Shown in pieces: positions 16,514-25,842 of a stretch of 64,000 nt of DNA. This DNA is from Massilia aurea. GTDB lineage: Bacteria > Pseudomonadota > Gammaproteobacteria > Burkholderiales > Burkholderiaceae_D. A program made the translations under genes and the position numbers. The stretch covers positions 186,001 to 250,000 of the forward strand of contig NZ_JACHBX010000002.1 of assembly GCF_014200505.1 (NCBI RefSeq), in the 5' to 3' direction. The number at the start of each line of letters is the position of its first letter. Positions within the stretch are counted from its first letter, which is position 1. The notes under the pieces are model-generated. The model was not told the DNA's origin and made no database searches. It worked only from the letters and a program-made list of their open reading frames with translations.

Positions 16514-18910
16514 TTAGTTGCGCACTGGCTTGCCGGTCTGCATCATGCCCATGATGCGTTCCTGCGTTTTCGGATTGTTCAGCAGCGCCACGAAGGCCTT
16601 GCGCTCCAGGTCGAGGATCCACTGCTCGCTGACCACACTGCCCTGGTCGATGTCGCCGCCAGTGACGATCTCGGCGATGGTGTCGCCCAGCTGGTAGTCA
16701 TAGGCCGAGATGAAGCCGCCGTCGCGCATATTGACCATCTGGCCGCGGATCGTGCCCCAGCCGTAACGGCCGGTGACCGGGAACGTGCGGCGCGCCGGTG
16801 CGCGGTAGCCGGCATCAGCCATGGCGCGCGCCGTGGTTTTCGCCACGTGCAGCAGTTCGTAGGCGTTGAAGACAATCACGTCGTCTTCTTTCAGGTAGCC
16901 CATGGCCTTGGCTTCCAGCGCCGACTTCGACACTTGCGCGGTGGCCGCGTTCATGAAACCGTTCTTCAGGAATTGCAGGATGTCGTTGCCCTTGGCTTCG
17001 GTTGCCGCGCGCAGCGCTGCTTCCTTCAGGCCGCCGCCGGCAGGCACCAGGCCCACGCCCACTTCGACCAGGCCGATGTACGACTCGATCGACGCGACAC
17101 GCTTGCTGGCATGCAGCGCCAGCTCGCAGCCGCCGCCCAGCGCCAGGCCCGCCACTGCGGCGACGACCGGCACGTTCGAGTACTTGAGCGCCATGAAGGT
17201 GTCCTGCAGCTCGCGCACGATCGGCTCCATCGCCTTCGCGCCGCCGGCCATGAAGGCTGGCAAAGCAGATTGCAGGTCGGCGCCGGCCGAGAACGCGCCG
17301 CCTTCGGCTGCGTCGGTGTTCCAGATCACGATGCCCTTGAAGCCGGTTTCGGCTTCTTTCAGTGCGCGCTGCAGGCCCTTGATCACGCCATCGCCGATGA
17401 CGTGCATCTTGGTCTTGAGCGAAACGACCAGGACTTCGTCGTCCGAGTGCCACAGGCGCACGGATTCGTCTTCGAACACGGTGGTGCCGGCGGTCTTCGG
17501 ATCCGCGCCGCCCAGGCCCACGACCGGTGCGCGGAACTGCTGGCGCTGATACACCGGCAGATCGGACAGCGGCACATAGCCGCTCTTGGCAACCGAGTAC
17601 GAACCTTCAGGCGTATGCACGCCCTTCTCGGCGACCGAACCCTCGAACACCCAGGCTGGCAGCGGCGCGGTCGACAGCGCCTTGCCGGCGTCGATGTCTT
17701 CCTTGACCCACTGCGCGATCTGCATCCAGCCGGCGCCCTGCCACGTTTCGAACGGGCCGACGCTCCAGCCGAAGCCCCAGCGCATGGCGAAGTCGATGTC
17801 GCGCGCATTGTCAGCGATCGATTCGAGGTGGAACGCGATGTAGTGGAACGCGTCACGGAAGATCGCCCACAGGAACTGCGCCTGTGGATTGGTCGATTCG
17901 CGCATGGCCTTGAACTTCTTGACCGGGTCTTTCTCTTTCAGGATGCGGCCAACGATGTCGGCTGCCTTGGCGCCGCCGGTGACGTACTCACCCGTGGCGA
18001 AGTCCAGGCGCTGGATCTCCTTGCCGACCTTCTTGTAGAAGCCGGCGCCGGATTTCTGGCCCAGCGCACCTTTTTCGATCAGCTTGGCCAGGATGTCCGG
18101 CGTCTTGTAGACGCTGAAGAACGGGTCGTCCTTCAGGTTGTCCTGCATGGTCTTGATCACATGGCCCATCGTGTCCAGGCCGACCACGTCTGCAGTGCGG
18201 AAGGTGCCCGACTTGGCGCGGCCCAGCTTGGCGCCGGTCAGGTCATCGACCACGTCGACCGACAGGCCGAATTTCTCGGCTTCGACGATCGTGGCCAGCA
18301 TGCCGAAGATACCGACACGGTTGGCGATGAAGTTCGGCGTGTCTTTCGCGCGCACGACGCCCTTGCCCAGCGTCGAGGTCAGGAAGGTCTCGAGCTGGTC
18401 CAGGATGTCAGGACGGGTGTCCGTGGTCGGGATCAGTTCGACCAGGTGCATGTAGCGCGGCGGGTTGAAGAAGTGCACGCCGCAGAAGCGCGCCTTCAGT
18501 TCGGCGTCGAAGCCTTCGGCCAGCTTGTTGATCGACAGGCCCGACGTGTTCGACGCGAAGATCGCGTTTGGCGCGATGTGCGGCGCGACCTTGGCGTACA
18601 GGTCGTGTTTCCAGTCCATGCGCTCGGCGATGGCTTCGATGATCAGGTCGCAACCGGCCAGCACGTCGAGGTTGTCCTCGTAGTTGGCCACTTCGATCAG
18701 GGCCGCGTCATCCTTGTTGCCCAGCGGGGCTGGCGAGAGCTTTTTCAGGTTCTCGATGGCGCGCAGGACGATGCCGTTCTTCGGCCCCTCTTTTGCAGGC
18801 AGGTCGAACAGCACGACTGGCACCTTGGCGTTCACGCAGTGGGCGGCGATTTGCGCGCCCATCACGCCGGCGCCCAGCACGGCGACTTTCTTGACGATGA
18901 AATTGGACAT
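16514..18910 (-). CDS. Bifunctional 3-hydroxyacyl-CoA dehydrogenase / enoyl-CoA hydratase
   Basis: 798 residues with the dehydrogenase first: NAD-binding VAVLGAGVMGAQIAAH (about 9-24) and the HAD catalytic segment (FCGVHFFNPPRYMHLVE). The enoyl-CoA hydratase domain comes second (GAFSAGADLQ; AAVAGLALGGGCELALHA). This order is the reverse of E. coli FadB and matches the FadN type. Works with the adjacent thiolase and acyl-CoA dehydrogenase; the thiolase is encoded 24 bases downstream. Confidence 0.92.
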   Translation of the reverse strand: MSNFIVKKVAVLGAGVMGAQIAAHCVNAKVPVVLFDLPAKEGPKNGIVLRAIENLKKLSPAPLGNKDDAALIEVANYEDNLDVLAGCDLIIEAIAERMDWKHDLYAKVAPHIAPNAIFASNTSGLSINKLAEGFDAELKARFCGVHFFNPPRYMHLVELIPTTDTRPDILDQLETFLTSTLGKGVVRAKDTPNFIANRVGIFGMLATIVEAEKFGLSVDVVDDLTGAKLGRAKSGTFRTADVVGLDTMGHVIKTMQDNLKDDPFFSVYKTPDILAKLIEKGALGQKSGAGFYKKVGKEIQRLDFATGEYVTGGAKAADIVGRILKEKDPVKKFKAMRESTNPQAQFLWAIFRDAFHYIAFHLESIADNARDIDFAMRWGFGWSVGPFETWQGAGWMQIAQWVKEDIDAGKALSTAPLPAWVFEGSVAEKGVHTPEGSYSVAKSGYVPLSDLPVYQRQQFRAPVVGLGGADPKTAGTTVFEDESVRLWHSDDEVLVVSLKTKMHVIGDGVIKGLQRALKEAETGFKGIVIWNTDAAEGGAFSAGADLQSALPAFMAGGAKAMEPIVRELQDTFMALKYSNVPVVAAVAGLALGGGCELALHASKRVASIESYIGLVEVGVGLVPAGGGLKEAALRAATEAKGNDILQFLKNGFMNAATAQVSKSALEAKAMGYLKEDDVIVFNAYELLHVAKTTARAMADAGYRAPARRTFPVTGRYGWGTIRGQMVNMRDGGFISAYDYQLGDTIAEIVTGGDIDQGSVVSEQWILDLERKAFVALLNNPKTQERIMGMMQTGKPVRN

Positions 18911-18936
18911 GTAGATTCCTTAATCCTTGGTTGGCA

Positions 18937-19021
18937 CGTCGTTCCCGCGAAGGCGGGAACCTCAGTTTGCCGGCGTTACCGCTGCGCTAAACTTGGGTTC
19001 CCGCCTGCGCGGGAACGACGG
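18937..19021. repeat. Second REP-like family, inverted pair
   Basis: CGTCGTTCCCGCGAAGGCGG.. (from 18937) and its inverted copy ..CCGCCTGCGCGGGAACGACG (to 19020) flank about 34 bases. Each copy is itself palindromic (TTCCCGC / GCGGGAA). Different in sequence from the GTAG-foot elements at 15.2, 29.1 and 50.4 kb. It lies between the acyl-CoA dehydrogenase and the FadB-like gene and could attenuate read-through. Confidence 0.75.
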
Positions 19022-19047
19022 CGATGGTCTATCAGCGTGACGTAGTG

Positions 19048-20838
19048 TTAGAACAGGTCGGCGTCCAGCGCCGTCAGGTTCGCGGCGCCCGAGCGTGCCT
19101 GGCGGATCAGCATCGCGGTTTCCGGATACAGACGTGCGAAGTAGAAGCGGATCGTCGCCAGCTTCGATTCATAGAAGCGGTCGCCCGAATCGAGCTTGGC
19201 CAGTGCGATCTTGGCTTGCTGCGCGAACAGGTAGCTGTAGACCAGGTGACCGGCTACGCGCAGGTAAGGCACGGCGGCCGCGCCCACTTCGTCTGGATTC
19301 TGGAACGCCTTCATGCCGATTTCCATCGTCAGCTTGGTGACCTTGTCGCCCAGCTCGCCCAGTGGCGTGACGAATTCGGACATGTTCTCGTCCAGGCCAT
19401 TGTCTTCGACAAAGCTCTTGATCTTCTCGCCGAACTTGCGCAGCTTGGCGCCGTTGTCCATCAGGATCTTGCGGCCCAGCAGGTCCAGCGACTGGATCGT
19501 GTTGGTGCCTTCATAGATCATGTTGATGCGCGCGTCACGCACGTACTGCTCCATGCCCCATTCGGCGATGTAGCCGTGGCCGCCGTAGACCTGCATCGCT
19601 TCGGAGGTCGCGATCCAGCCGTTATCGGTGATGAATGCCTTGATGATTGGCGTGAGCAGCGCGACTTCGTCAGCGGCTTCCTTGCGCACGTCTTCATCGG
19701 TGTGGTTCAGTTCGCGGTCGATCTGCAGCGCGACGTACGACGAGAACGCGCGGCCGCCTTCAGCGAAGGCTTTTGCGGTCAAGAGCATGCGGCGCACGTC
19801 CGGGTGCACGATGATCGGGTCGGCTGGCTTGTCCGGTGCTTTCACGCCCGAGAGGCTGCGCATCTGGATGCGGTCTTTTGCATACGCCAGCGCATTCTGG
19901 TACGCCACTTCGGTGAGGCCCAGCGACTGCATGCCCACGCCCAGGCGGGCCGCGTTCATGAACACGAACATTGCCTGCAGGCCCTTGTGCGGCTGGCCGA
20001 TCAGCGTGGCGCGTGCGTTGTCCAGGTTCATCTGGCAGGTCGAGTTGCCGTGGATGCCCATCTTTTCTTCGATGGCGCCGCAGGCGATGCCATTACGCTC
20101 GCCGATCGAGCCGTCTTCGTTCGGCATGAACTTCGGCACCAGGAACAGCGAGATGCCTTTCGAGCCTTCCGGTGCATCCGGCAGGCGCGCCAGCACCAGG
20201 TGGACGATGTTGTCCGAGATATCGTGTTCACCGGCCGAGATGAAGATCTTCGAGCCGGTGATCAGGTAGGTGCCGTCGCCTTGCGGTTCGGCTTTCGAAC
20301 GCAACAGGCCCAGGTCGGTGCCGCAGTGCGCTTCGGTCAGGCACATGGTACCGGTCCATTCACCCGAGACGAGCTTTGGCAGGTACAGGCGTTTCTGGTC
20401 GTCGGTGCCGTGCTCGAGCAGGCACTCGTAGGCGCCGTGCGACAGGCCCGGGTACATCGACCAGGCCTGGTTCGACGAATTGAGCATCTCGTAGAACGAG
20501 TTATTCAGCGTGATCGGCAGGCCCTGGCCGCCGTATTCCGGATCGCACGCGAGCGCAGCCCAGCCGCCTTCGACATACTGTTTATACGCCTGCTTGAAGC
20601 CCTTCGGCGTGGTCACGCTCTTGTCGGCAGCATTGAACGTGCAGCCTTCGCGGTCGCCCGAGTGGTTCAGCGGGAACAGCACTTCCTGGGTGAATTTTGC
20701 ACCTTCTTCGAGTACCTGGTTGATGATGTCGGTATCGATTTCCTGGTATTTCGGCAGATTCTTGAATTCTTCGGTGACATTGAGGAACTCGTGCAGAACG
20801 AACTGCATATCCCGGATTGGCGCGACGTACTGACCCAT
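19048..20838 (-). CDS. Acyl-CoA dehydrogenase (large, ~600-residue type)
   Basis: 596 residues: short N-terminal extension domain typical of this subfamily (YVAPIRDMQFVLHEFLNV), FAD-binding core (MCLTEAHCGTDLGLLR; ITGSKIFISAGEHD) and C-terminal domain with QVYGGHGYIAEWGMEQYVRDARINMIYEGTNTIQ-type segments. Catalyses the first dehydrogenation of beta-oxidation, passing electrons to ETF. First structural gene after the TetR regulator (48-bp gap), heading the beta-oxidation series. Confidence 0.93.
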   Translation of the reverse strand: MGQYVAPIRDMQFVLHEFLNVTEEFKNLPKYQEIDTDIINQVLEEGAKFTQEVLFPLNHSGDREGCTFNAADKSVTTPKGFKQAYKQYVEGGWAALACDPEYGGQGLPITLNNSFYEMLNSSNQAWSMYPGLSHGAYECLLEHGTDDQKRLYLPKLVSGEWTGTMCLTEAHCGTDLGLLRSKAEPQGDGTYLITGSKIFISAGEHDISDNIVHLVLARLPDAPEGSKGISLFLVPKFMPNEDGSIGERNGIACGAIEEKMGIHGNSTCQMNLDNARATLIGQPHKGLQAMFVFMNAARLGVGMQSLGLTEVAYQNALAYAKDRIQMRSLSGVKAPDKPADPIIVHPDVRRMLLTAKAFAEGGRAFSSYVALQIDRELNHTDEDVRKEAADEVALLTPIIKAFITDNGWIATSEAMQVYGGHGYIAEWGMEQYVRDARINMIYEGTNTIQSLDLLGRKILMDNGAKLRKFGEKIKSFVEDNGLDENMSEFVTPLGELGDKVTKLTMEIGMKAFQNPDEVGAAAVPYLRVAGHLVYSYLFAQQAKIALAKLDSGDRFYESKLATIRFYFARLYPETAMLIRQARSGAANLTALDADLF

Positions 20839-20886
20839 GGTTTTCTCCTGAAGAGGTGTGACGATTGTTGGACGTGACAGGCGGCC

Positions 20887-21504
20887 TTATGCCGCCTGGT
20901 GGTCTTGCGATTGTTGGGAATTGCGGTAATTCTCGATCAGGCGTTCAAAGCCGGCCCGGGCCCGTTCGACGGCGCCCGGATTGCGCAGGAAACGCGCATC
21001 GTGGTGCAGCGCCAGGATCAGGCCGTGCATTTCAAACACCAGCTGTTCGGCATCGAAACCGGTGTGCAGGTGCCGCAGTTCCATTGCCTGCTCCACGCTG
21101 CGCAGCAAGGCGCCCTGCCACGCGCGGACCATCGACACCAGCTCTTCGCGGATCGGCCCTTCGCGGTCGTCGTATTCGACGGCGCCACTGATATAGATGC
21201 ACCCGGACGCGATTTCGACCGACACCCGCTTGACCCAGCGCGTGTACATCGCCACCAGGCGCGGCAGGCCACGGGTTTCCTTGATGCTCGGATAGAAAAC
21301 CTCTTGCTCGAAGCGATGGTGGTACAGCTTGACCACCTCGAGTTGCAGGTCTTCGCGCGAACCGAAGTGCGCGAACACGCCGGACTTGCTCATGCTCATC
21401 CGGTCGGCCAGCAGGCCAATCGTCAAGCCTTCGAGGCCGTTGCGGCTGGCGAGTTCGAGCGCGACGTCGAGAATTGCCGCCCGCGTCTGCTCGCCCTTGC
21501 GCAT
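20887..21504 (-). CDS. TetR-family regulator of the beta-oxidation operon
   Basis: 205 residues. The N-terminal helix-turn-helix is clear (RAAILDVALELASRNGLEGLTIGLLADRMSMSKSGVFAHFGSRE, about 8-51), followed by a ligand-binding domain of TetR C-terminal type. It is the first gene of the minus-strand fatty-acid unit, so autoregulation with an acyl-CoA ligand is likely by analogy with other TetR regulators of fatty-acid degradation. A quasi-palindrome at 21549-21562 just upstream could be its operator. Confidence 0.85.
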   Translation of the reverse strand: MRKGEQTRAAILDVALELASRNGLEGLTIGLLADRMSMSKSGVFAHFGSREDLQLEVVKLYHHRFEQEVFYPSIKETRGLPRLVAMYTRWVKRVSVEIASGCIYISGAVEYDDREGPIREELVSMVRAWQGALLRSVEQAMELRHLHTGFDAEQLVFEMHGLILALHHDARFLRNPGAVERARAGFERLIENYRNSQQSQDHQAA

Positions 21505-21548
21505 GAATTTTGCTGAAGTACTGATAGCTTCCCCTGGTCTCGAAAAAA

Positions 21549-21562
21549 TCCGAACGCTCGTA
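21549..21562. promoter_or_regulatory. Candidate TetR operator
   Basis: TCCGAACGCTCGTA is a 14-base quasi-palindrome (five of seven base pairs match), 45 bases upstream of the TetR start. CGAACG/CGTTCG cores are common in operators of acyl-CoA-responsive TetR proteins. Assignment is inference. Confidence 0.35.
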
Positions 21563-21843
21563 CTATTATCTATCGGGCCTGGAATGTCAAACGGGAACTT
21601 AGAGGTGCGGTTCTATTGATGAAAAACAACCCGCGACACCCGGAGAAAGCGCCTTTTGCTGACGGCCCGGCTTGCAGGCGAGCGGCAGAAAACAGTTGTT
21701 TCATCTGCTAAAGGTACAGCATTTTCGGGGTGTCCGGTGCGTGATTTACAAGCACGGCGCACCTCGATGCAGCTTGACTGTTACCATTAATAATCGAGCA
21801 ACAAACTTGGCAACATCCAGCGCGCAGACGAAAGGTCCACAGC
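21563..21843. other. Divergent intergenic region, no gene seen
   Basis: About 280 bases between the TetR gene (leftward) and the tail-anchored protein (rightward). It must carry promoters for both. I see no supported ORF, RNA gene or strong dyad. Confidence 0.4.
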
Positions 21844-22254
21844 ATGAGCGGCAACTATCAGATTGAACAGGTCGTCGAACCGGACGACAGCGAACTGCAG
21901 CTGGCCATCCGCGCCTTCTCGTTGCAGGAAGGTGGCGCCGAACCCGCTCAGGCAGCAACGAGCGGCGCGGATTCGATGCAGCACTTTCTGGTGCTGCTCG
22001 GCCATGCGTGTGCGCGGCTGGACAGCGGTACGACGGCGGACGACGCGGTTGCCGACCTGGTCCGGCGCGGCCTGGACCAGGGCACGGCGCAGGTCGTCGT
22101 CGACAAGGCCGTCGATGTCGTGGCCTCGAACCGGGCGCTCGAAAGCGCACCACCGGCGCAGCATGTGCGCCCCCGATCCGGCAAGAGCATCCGGGTATTC
22201 GCCATCGTGCTGGTGATCGTCGCGCTGGTCGTGGCTTTGCTGGTCATGCGCTAA
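21844..22254 (+). CDS. Hypothetical tail-anchored membrane protein
   Basis: 136 residues: acidic N-terminal half, a helical middle (MQHFLVLLGHACARLDSGTTADDAVADLVRRGLDQGTA), a Pro/Arg hinge and a single C-terminal hydrophobic helix (residues about 115-134, VFAIVLVIVALVVALLVM) ending in Arg. Topology suggests a cytoplasmic domain anchored by its tail. No recognised family. Convergent with hslR, 12 bases apart. Confidence 0.6.
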   Translation: MSGNYQIEQVVEPDDSELQLAIRAFSLQEGGAEPAQAATSGADSMQHFLVLLGHACARLDSGTTADDAVADLVRRGLDQGTAQVVVDKAVDVVASNRALESAPPAQHVRPRSGKSIRVFAIVLVIVALVVALLVMR

Positions 22255-22266
22255 CGCCCGCCACGT

Positions 22267-22653
22267 CTATTCGCCTGCCTGCTCCATCGCACGGCGATCG
22301 CGCTTGGTCGGCCGTCCCTTGATCTCCAAGCTCGGCTCCGGATACAGGCGCCGCGCGACTTTGTCGAGTTCGCGCTTGGCGATGCTCTCGTCGGTTTCGA
22401 AATACAGCGTGCGCGCCACCGGGGCGCCGCCGCGCGCGCCCGAGATGGCGGCGACGATGATCTCCCAGCGGTCCGAGCCGTTATCGATCAGCATCTTGTC
22501 GTTGATCTTGACCGTGCGCGCCGGCTTGACCGGCTCGCCGTCGATCCGCACCCGCCCGCGCTCGACCGCATCCTGGGCCAGCGAGCGTGTCTTGAAAAAG
22601 CGTGCTGCCCACAGCCATTTGTCCAGCCGGACATTTTCTTTGTCTTTGTCCAT
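22267..22653 (-). CDS. hslR: S4-domain RNA-binding heat-shock protein 15 (HslR)
   Basis: 128 residues with an S4 RNA-binding domain at the N-terminus (VRLDKWLWAARFFKTRSLAQDAVERGRVRIDGEPV) and a basic C-terminal tail (GRPTKRDRR). The family binds stalled 50S subunits carrying nascent chains. Twelve bases downstream of clsB on the same strand. Call by domain and length. Confidence 0.85.
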   Translation of the reverse strand: MDKDKENVRLDKWLWAARFFKTRSLAQDAVERGRVRIDGEPVKPARTVKINDKMLIDNGSDRWEIIVAAISGARGGAPVARTLYFETDESIAKRELDKVARRLYPEPSLEIKGRPTKRDRRAMEQAGE

Positions 22654-22665
22654 CGTTATCCCTTA

Positions 22666-23826
22666 TTACGCATACCCGATGGCGCACACGCGCATCACCA
22701 GTTTGTAGCCGACATACGCACAGCCGTTGACGGCGCGGCGCAGCCAGCCGATGTCGGCAAATTCCTGCGGACAGACTTCGACCCCGTCCGCGATGCCCCG
22801 TTCGATGTGCGCGCGCATCGACGCGGCAAACACCGGATCGTCGACGACGATATTGGCTTCCTGGTTCACGAACAGCGACAGGCCGTCGCAGTTGCTCGAG
22901 CCGACCGTGGCCCAGTAGTCGTCCACCACCGCCACCTTCGCATGCAGTTGTGTCTTGCAGTATTCGACCACGCGGATGCCATCGGCCAGCAGTTTCGGAT
23001 AGAACGATTGCGCCACCGCGTCCTGGATCGCGAACTCGCCCACCCCGATCAGGAGCGTGACGGCGACGCCGCGCTGCGCCGCATGCGCGAGCGCCTTGCG
23101 AAACTTGCGGCCCGGCGCGAAGTACGGCGTGGCCAGCAGCACGCTGTGGCGCGCATGGCCCAGCGCCTGCAGGTAGGCACGCTGGATGGTGGTGCGGTTG
23201 CGCAGGTTGTCACGCACAACGAAGGCGGCGCGCGCGGGACTGGCGCACGAGGGCGGCGGTTGCTTGCGCATTTCGCGGAACAGTTCCAGGCGCTTGCGCA
23301 GCCGCAGGCGGCCGGTGCGGGTCCACTGGCCCTGCGCTTCGTGGTGGATCTGCGCGACGATCGGCCCGCGCAGCAATGCCGTGAAATCCCAGCGCGGCGC
23401 CGGCAGGCGGTGGCCGTCGGCGTGGTCGCACAGCCAGTCGTCGTTGACATTGATGCCGCCGACAAACGCGACTTCGCGGTCGATCACAGTGATCTTGCGG
23501 TGCGAGCGGGCGATGCCGCGCTTGCACAGCGGATTGAAGACGCGGTACTGGGCGCCGGCCTGGGTCAGCACCTGGCCCAGCCGGGAGGTGACGCGGTGGC
23601 CGGTGCCGAACCAGTCGACCAGCACCCGCACCTTGACGCCGCGTTGGGCCGCGCGCGCGAGCGCATCGCGCACGGCGTCGCCCGTGTCGTCTTCGGCAAA
23701 GATATAGGTTTCGAACAGGACTTCGTGCCGGGCAGCGTCGAGCGCGGCGATCAGCGCCGGGAAGAACGCAACGCCGCTCTCCAACAGCGTGATGTCGTTA
23801 TCGTCGACGAAGGTGACGCTGCGCAT
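22666..23826 (-). CDS. clsB: Cardiolipin synthase B (phospholipase D family)
   Basis: 386 residues with two PLD/HKD motifs: HRKITVIDREVAFVGG and HAKVAVVDDYWATVGSSN. No N-terminal membrane segments, as in ClsB rather than ClsA. Transfers phosphatidyl groups to make cardiolipin at the inner membrane. Starts four bases after the stop of an endonuclease/exonuclease/phosphatase-family gene, a pairing seen for ybhP-clsB in enterobacteria. Confidence 0.88.
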   Translation of the reverse strand: MRSVTFVDDNDITLLESGVAFFPALIAALDAARHEVLFETYIFAEDDTGDAVRDALARAAQRGVKVRVLVDWFGTGHRVTSRLGQVLTQAGAQYRVFNPLCKRGIARSHRKITVIDREVAFVGGINVNDDWLCDHADGHRLPAPRWDFTALLRGPIVAQIHHEAQGQWTRTGRLRLRKRLELFREMRKQPPPSCASPARAAFVVRDNLRNRTTIQRAYLQALGHARHSVLLATPYFAPGRKFRKALAHAAQRGVAVTLLIGVGEFAIQDAVAQSFYPKLLADGIRVVEYCKTQLHAKVAVVDDYWATVGSSNCDGLSLFVNQEANIVVDDPVFAASMRAHIERGIADGVEVCPQEFADIGWLRRAVNGCAYVGYKLVMRVCAIGYA

Positions 23827-23830
23827 GGCC

Positions 23831-24643
23831 TCAGGCCAGCTCGAGTTCCGCCACGATCGGTGCGTGGTCGGACAGCTTGGCCCACAGGGGGCCGTGCATC
23901 ACTTGCGCCGAGTTGACCTTGAAGCCGCGCACGTAGATGCGGTCCAGGCGGAACCACGGCAGCATCGCCGGGAACGTGCGCGCCGGCGCCAGGCGCGGCT
24001 TGCGCCCGGCCCAGCCGCGCACCATGTCGCCCATCGGCGAGCGCGGGCTCAGCTCGTCGAACACTTCGCACACGCCCAGGCCGGCGCGCAGCTTGTCGCT
24101 CAAGGTGTTGCGCCAGTCGTTGAAGTCGCCAGCGATGATGACCGGCTCGCCATTGGGCGCCGACGAATTGACGGCATCGATCAGCGACTGCGTCTGGCGC
24201 CCTCGCCCGCCTTCGAACAGGCCCAGGTGCACGACATAGCAGTGCACCGGACACTCGGGCGTACCCAGCACGCAGTGCAGGATGCCGCGCTGCTCGTAGG
24301 CGTGGTCCGAGACATCGTGGTTGTGCGAGTTTTCGATCGGGTAGGTACTGAGCAGCGCATTGCCATGGTGACCGTGGTCGTAGACCGCGTTCATGCCATA
24401 CGCCGTGTGGTGCAGGTCGGAGGCAAAATAATCGTACTGGGCTGTTTCAGGCCAGTGCCGATGGCCACGGTCTTCCTTGCCGAAGCGTGCCTGGTGCCGG
24501 TCGTGCCGGCCCTGGACTTCTTGCAGGAAGACGACATTGGCGTCGAATTCAGCGATCGCTTTCTTCAGTGCGATCACGCGGGGCGTGCTGCGCAGCGAGG
24601 AAACGCCCTTGTGAATGTTGTAGGTGGCCACACGAATTTTCAT
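23831..24643 (-). CDS. Endonuclease/exonuclease/phosphatase family protein (YbhP-like)
   Basis: 270 residues with the EEP metal-phosphoesterase motifs: VATYNIHKG near the N-terminus, VVFLQEVQ, HLGLFEGGR, IIAGDFNDWRN and the terminal SDHAPIVAELEL. No signal peptide. Co-transcribed with clsB (4-bp gap), suggesting a lipid-related phosphodiesterase or sphingomyelinase-like role rather than DNA repair; substrate unproven. Confidence 0.82.
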   Translation of the reverse strand: MKIRVATYNIHKGVSSLRSTPRVIALKKAIAEFDANVVFLQEVQGRHDRHQARFGKEDRGHRHWPETAQYDYFASDLHHTAYGMNAVYDHGHHGNALLSTYPIENSHNHDVSDHAYEQRGILHCVLGTPECPVHCYVVHLGLFEGGRGRQTQSLIDAVNSSAPNGEPVIIAGDFNDWRNTLSDKLRAGLGVCEVFDELSPRSPMGDMVRGWAGRKPRLAPARTFPAMLPWFRLDRIYVRGFKVNSAQVMHGPLWAKLSDHAPIVAELELA

Positions 24644-24776
24644 GGGAACATTCTACCCGGATCGGACTGCCGTTCTCGTGAAACGGACCCAATCGTGCGC
24701 TTATTAAAGCGCTGGCGCGTTCGGCAGGTTGCCAGTTCTCGCACTCTTTTTAGAAACCAATAGTAACAAACTACCT

Positions 24777-24986
24777 TCAGGCGATCGCATGCGCCTGGTC
24801 GTACACTGCTTCGTGGCCCGAGACGATCATGCGGCGCGGGCGGTGTGCAGCCGCCTCATCCTTTTGCGCGCGGGGCGCCATTGGGCCACACAGGCGCAGG
24901 CCATCCATCAGGTCGATATAGATGCAATCGTCGCCGAGTGTGATTGCTTTTACTTTCTTGTCGCTATTCAGTTTGAAGTTATCCAT
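24777..24986 (-). CDS. Small DUF2442-like protein
   Basis: 69 residues from the ATG at 24986 (CTGAGAG upstream). The N-terminal part (KVKAITLGDDCIYIDLMDGLRLCGP) looks like the beta-strand segment of DUF2442 proteins, which often accompany toxin-antitoxin-like DUF4160 genes, but no partner is present. It lies in an AT-richer stretch and may be a remnant. An alternative start at 25007 adds seven residues. Confidence 0.5.
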   Translation of the reverse strand: MDNFKLNSDKKVKAITLGDDCIYIDLMDGLRLCGPMAPRAQKDEAAAHRPRRMIVSGHEAVYDQAHAIA

Positions 24987-25324
24987 TTTTCTCTCAGAAT
25001 CATCCACTTAAAAGTTGCACATCGAAAATTCACACTGGGTGAACTATTGACCTTAGACTACTGATTTCTGACTGTCAACCGTGGAATATATGGTGCCTGT
25101 CCGTTACCTACCATATTTAATTCACTCGCGAAACGTGTCACCAAGTGTCGCGAAATGTATCTTCATAGGAGAACGTTCACTTTTTGGTGTGTATGTGAGT
25201 GTTAGCGAACAGAGTCAAATTAAAAAAAGCACTTACGTACTTTTGCTGTAAAACGTCATTTTATTGCTCCGTAAAAGCAATATTCAATGATGATTTACTG
25301 CAAATATGCTTCTTTTAAGAAATT
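24987..25324. other. AT-rich intergenic region
   Basis: About 340 bases of clearly lower GC than the neighbours, with no supported gene. It holds a small inverted repeat ATTGCT-N7-AGCAAT (25263-25281). It may be the residue of acquired DNA together with the adjacent DUF2442-like gene. Confidence 0.45.
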
Positions 25325-25795
25325 TTATTTGCTTTTGGGATTGGGCGCGAGCTGGCGCGGCAGCTGCAGGATGGCTTCGGCATTCGAGGCCGAGAAGCAG
25401 CGATCGGCCGCTTCCAGGTAGGGCAGCCAGGCGTGGGCGATGTGCTCGCGTGGACTGAGGATGATGGGGATGTCGCGCGGCACGCAGACGGAAAACACGT
25501 GCTCGGTGTTCTGCGTCACGCCGGGGGCGTAGCGGTGGCGCCAGAGGGGGTAGATTTCATAGATATTGGATAACTGCCAGTCACACAGGACGATCTGCTC
25601 GCCGTCAGCCACGATGCCGGTCTCTTCGAACAGTTCGCGCGCGGCGGTCTCCAGCAGCGGCTCGTCGAGCCGGTCGAGCGAGCCGGTGACCGATTGCCAG
25701 AAGCCCGGCTGACCGGCGCGTTCGATCACCAGCACGTCCAGCTCGGACGTGTGGATGACGACCAGCACCGATTCAGGGATCTTGTAGGCTTGCAT
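25325..25795 (-). CDS. nudB: Dihydroneopterin triphosphate diphosphatase (Nudix)
   Basis: 156 residues starting MQAYKIPESVLVVIHT, the usual start of this family; the 16-residue Gly-rich extension from 25843 is not credible because it would overlap the aspS stop. The Nudix box is present (GSLDRLDEPLLETAARELFEETGI, about residues 38-61, with the REXXEE core). Removes pyrophosphate from dihydroneopterin triphosphate in folate synthesis. Follows aspS, as in many beta- and gammaproteobacteria. Confidence 0.88.
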   Translation of the reverse strand: MQAYKIPESVLVVIHTSELDVLVIERAGQPGFWQSVTGSLDRLDEPLLETAARELFEETGIVADGEQIVLCDWQLSNIYEIYPLWRHRYAPGVTQNTEHVFSVCVPRDIPIILSPREHIAHAWLPYLEAADRCFSASNAEAILQLPRQLAPNPKSK

Positions 25796-25842
25796 GACAG
25801 AAAGAGCGGGGTTGGCAGCCAGGCCACCTCCCCCGCCCGCCA

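Noticed and set aside
15383..19045. 1220-codon plus-strand open frame
   Set aside because: It is antisense to the thiolase and FadB-like genes, which have complete motifs. Its translation is Arg/His/Val-rich without domains, a usual shadow in high-GC DNA.
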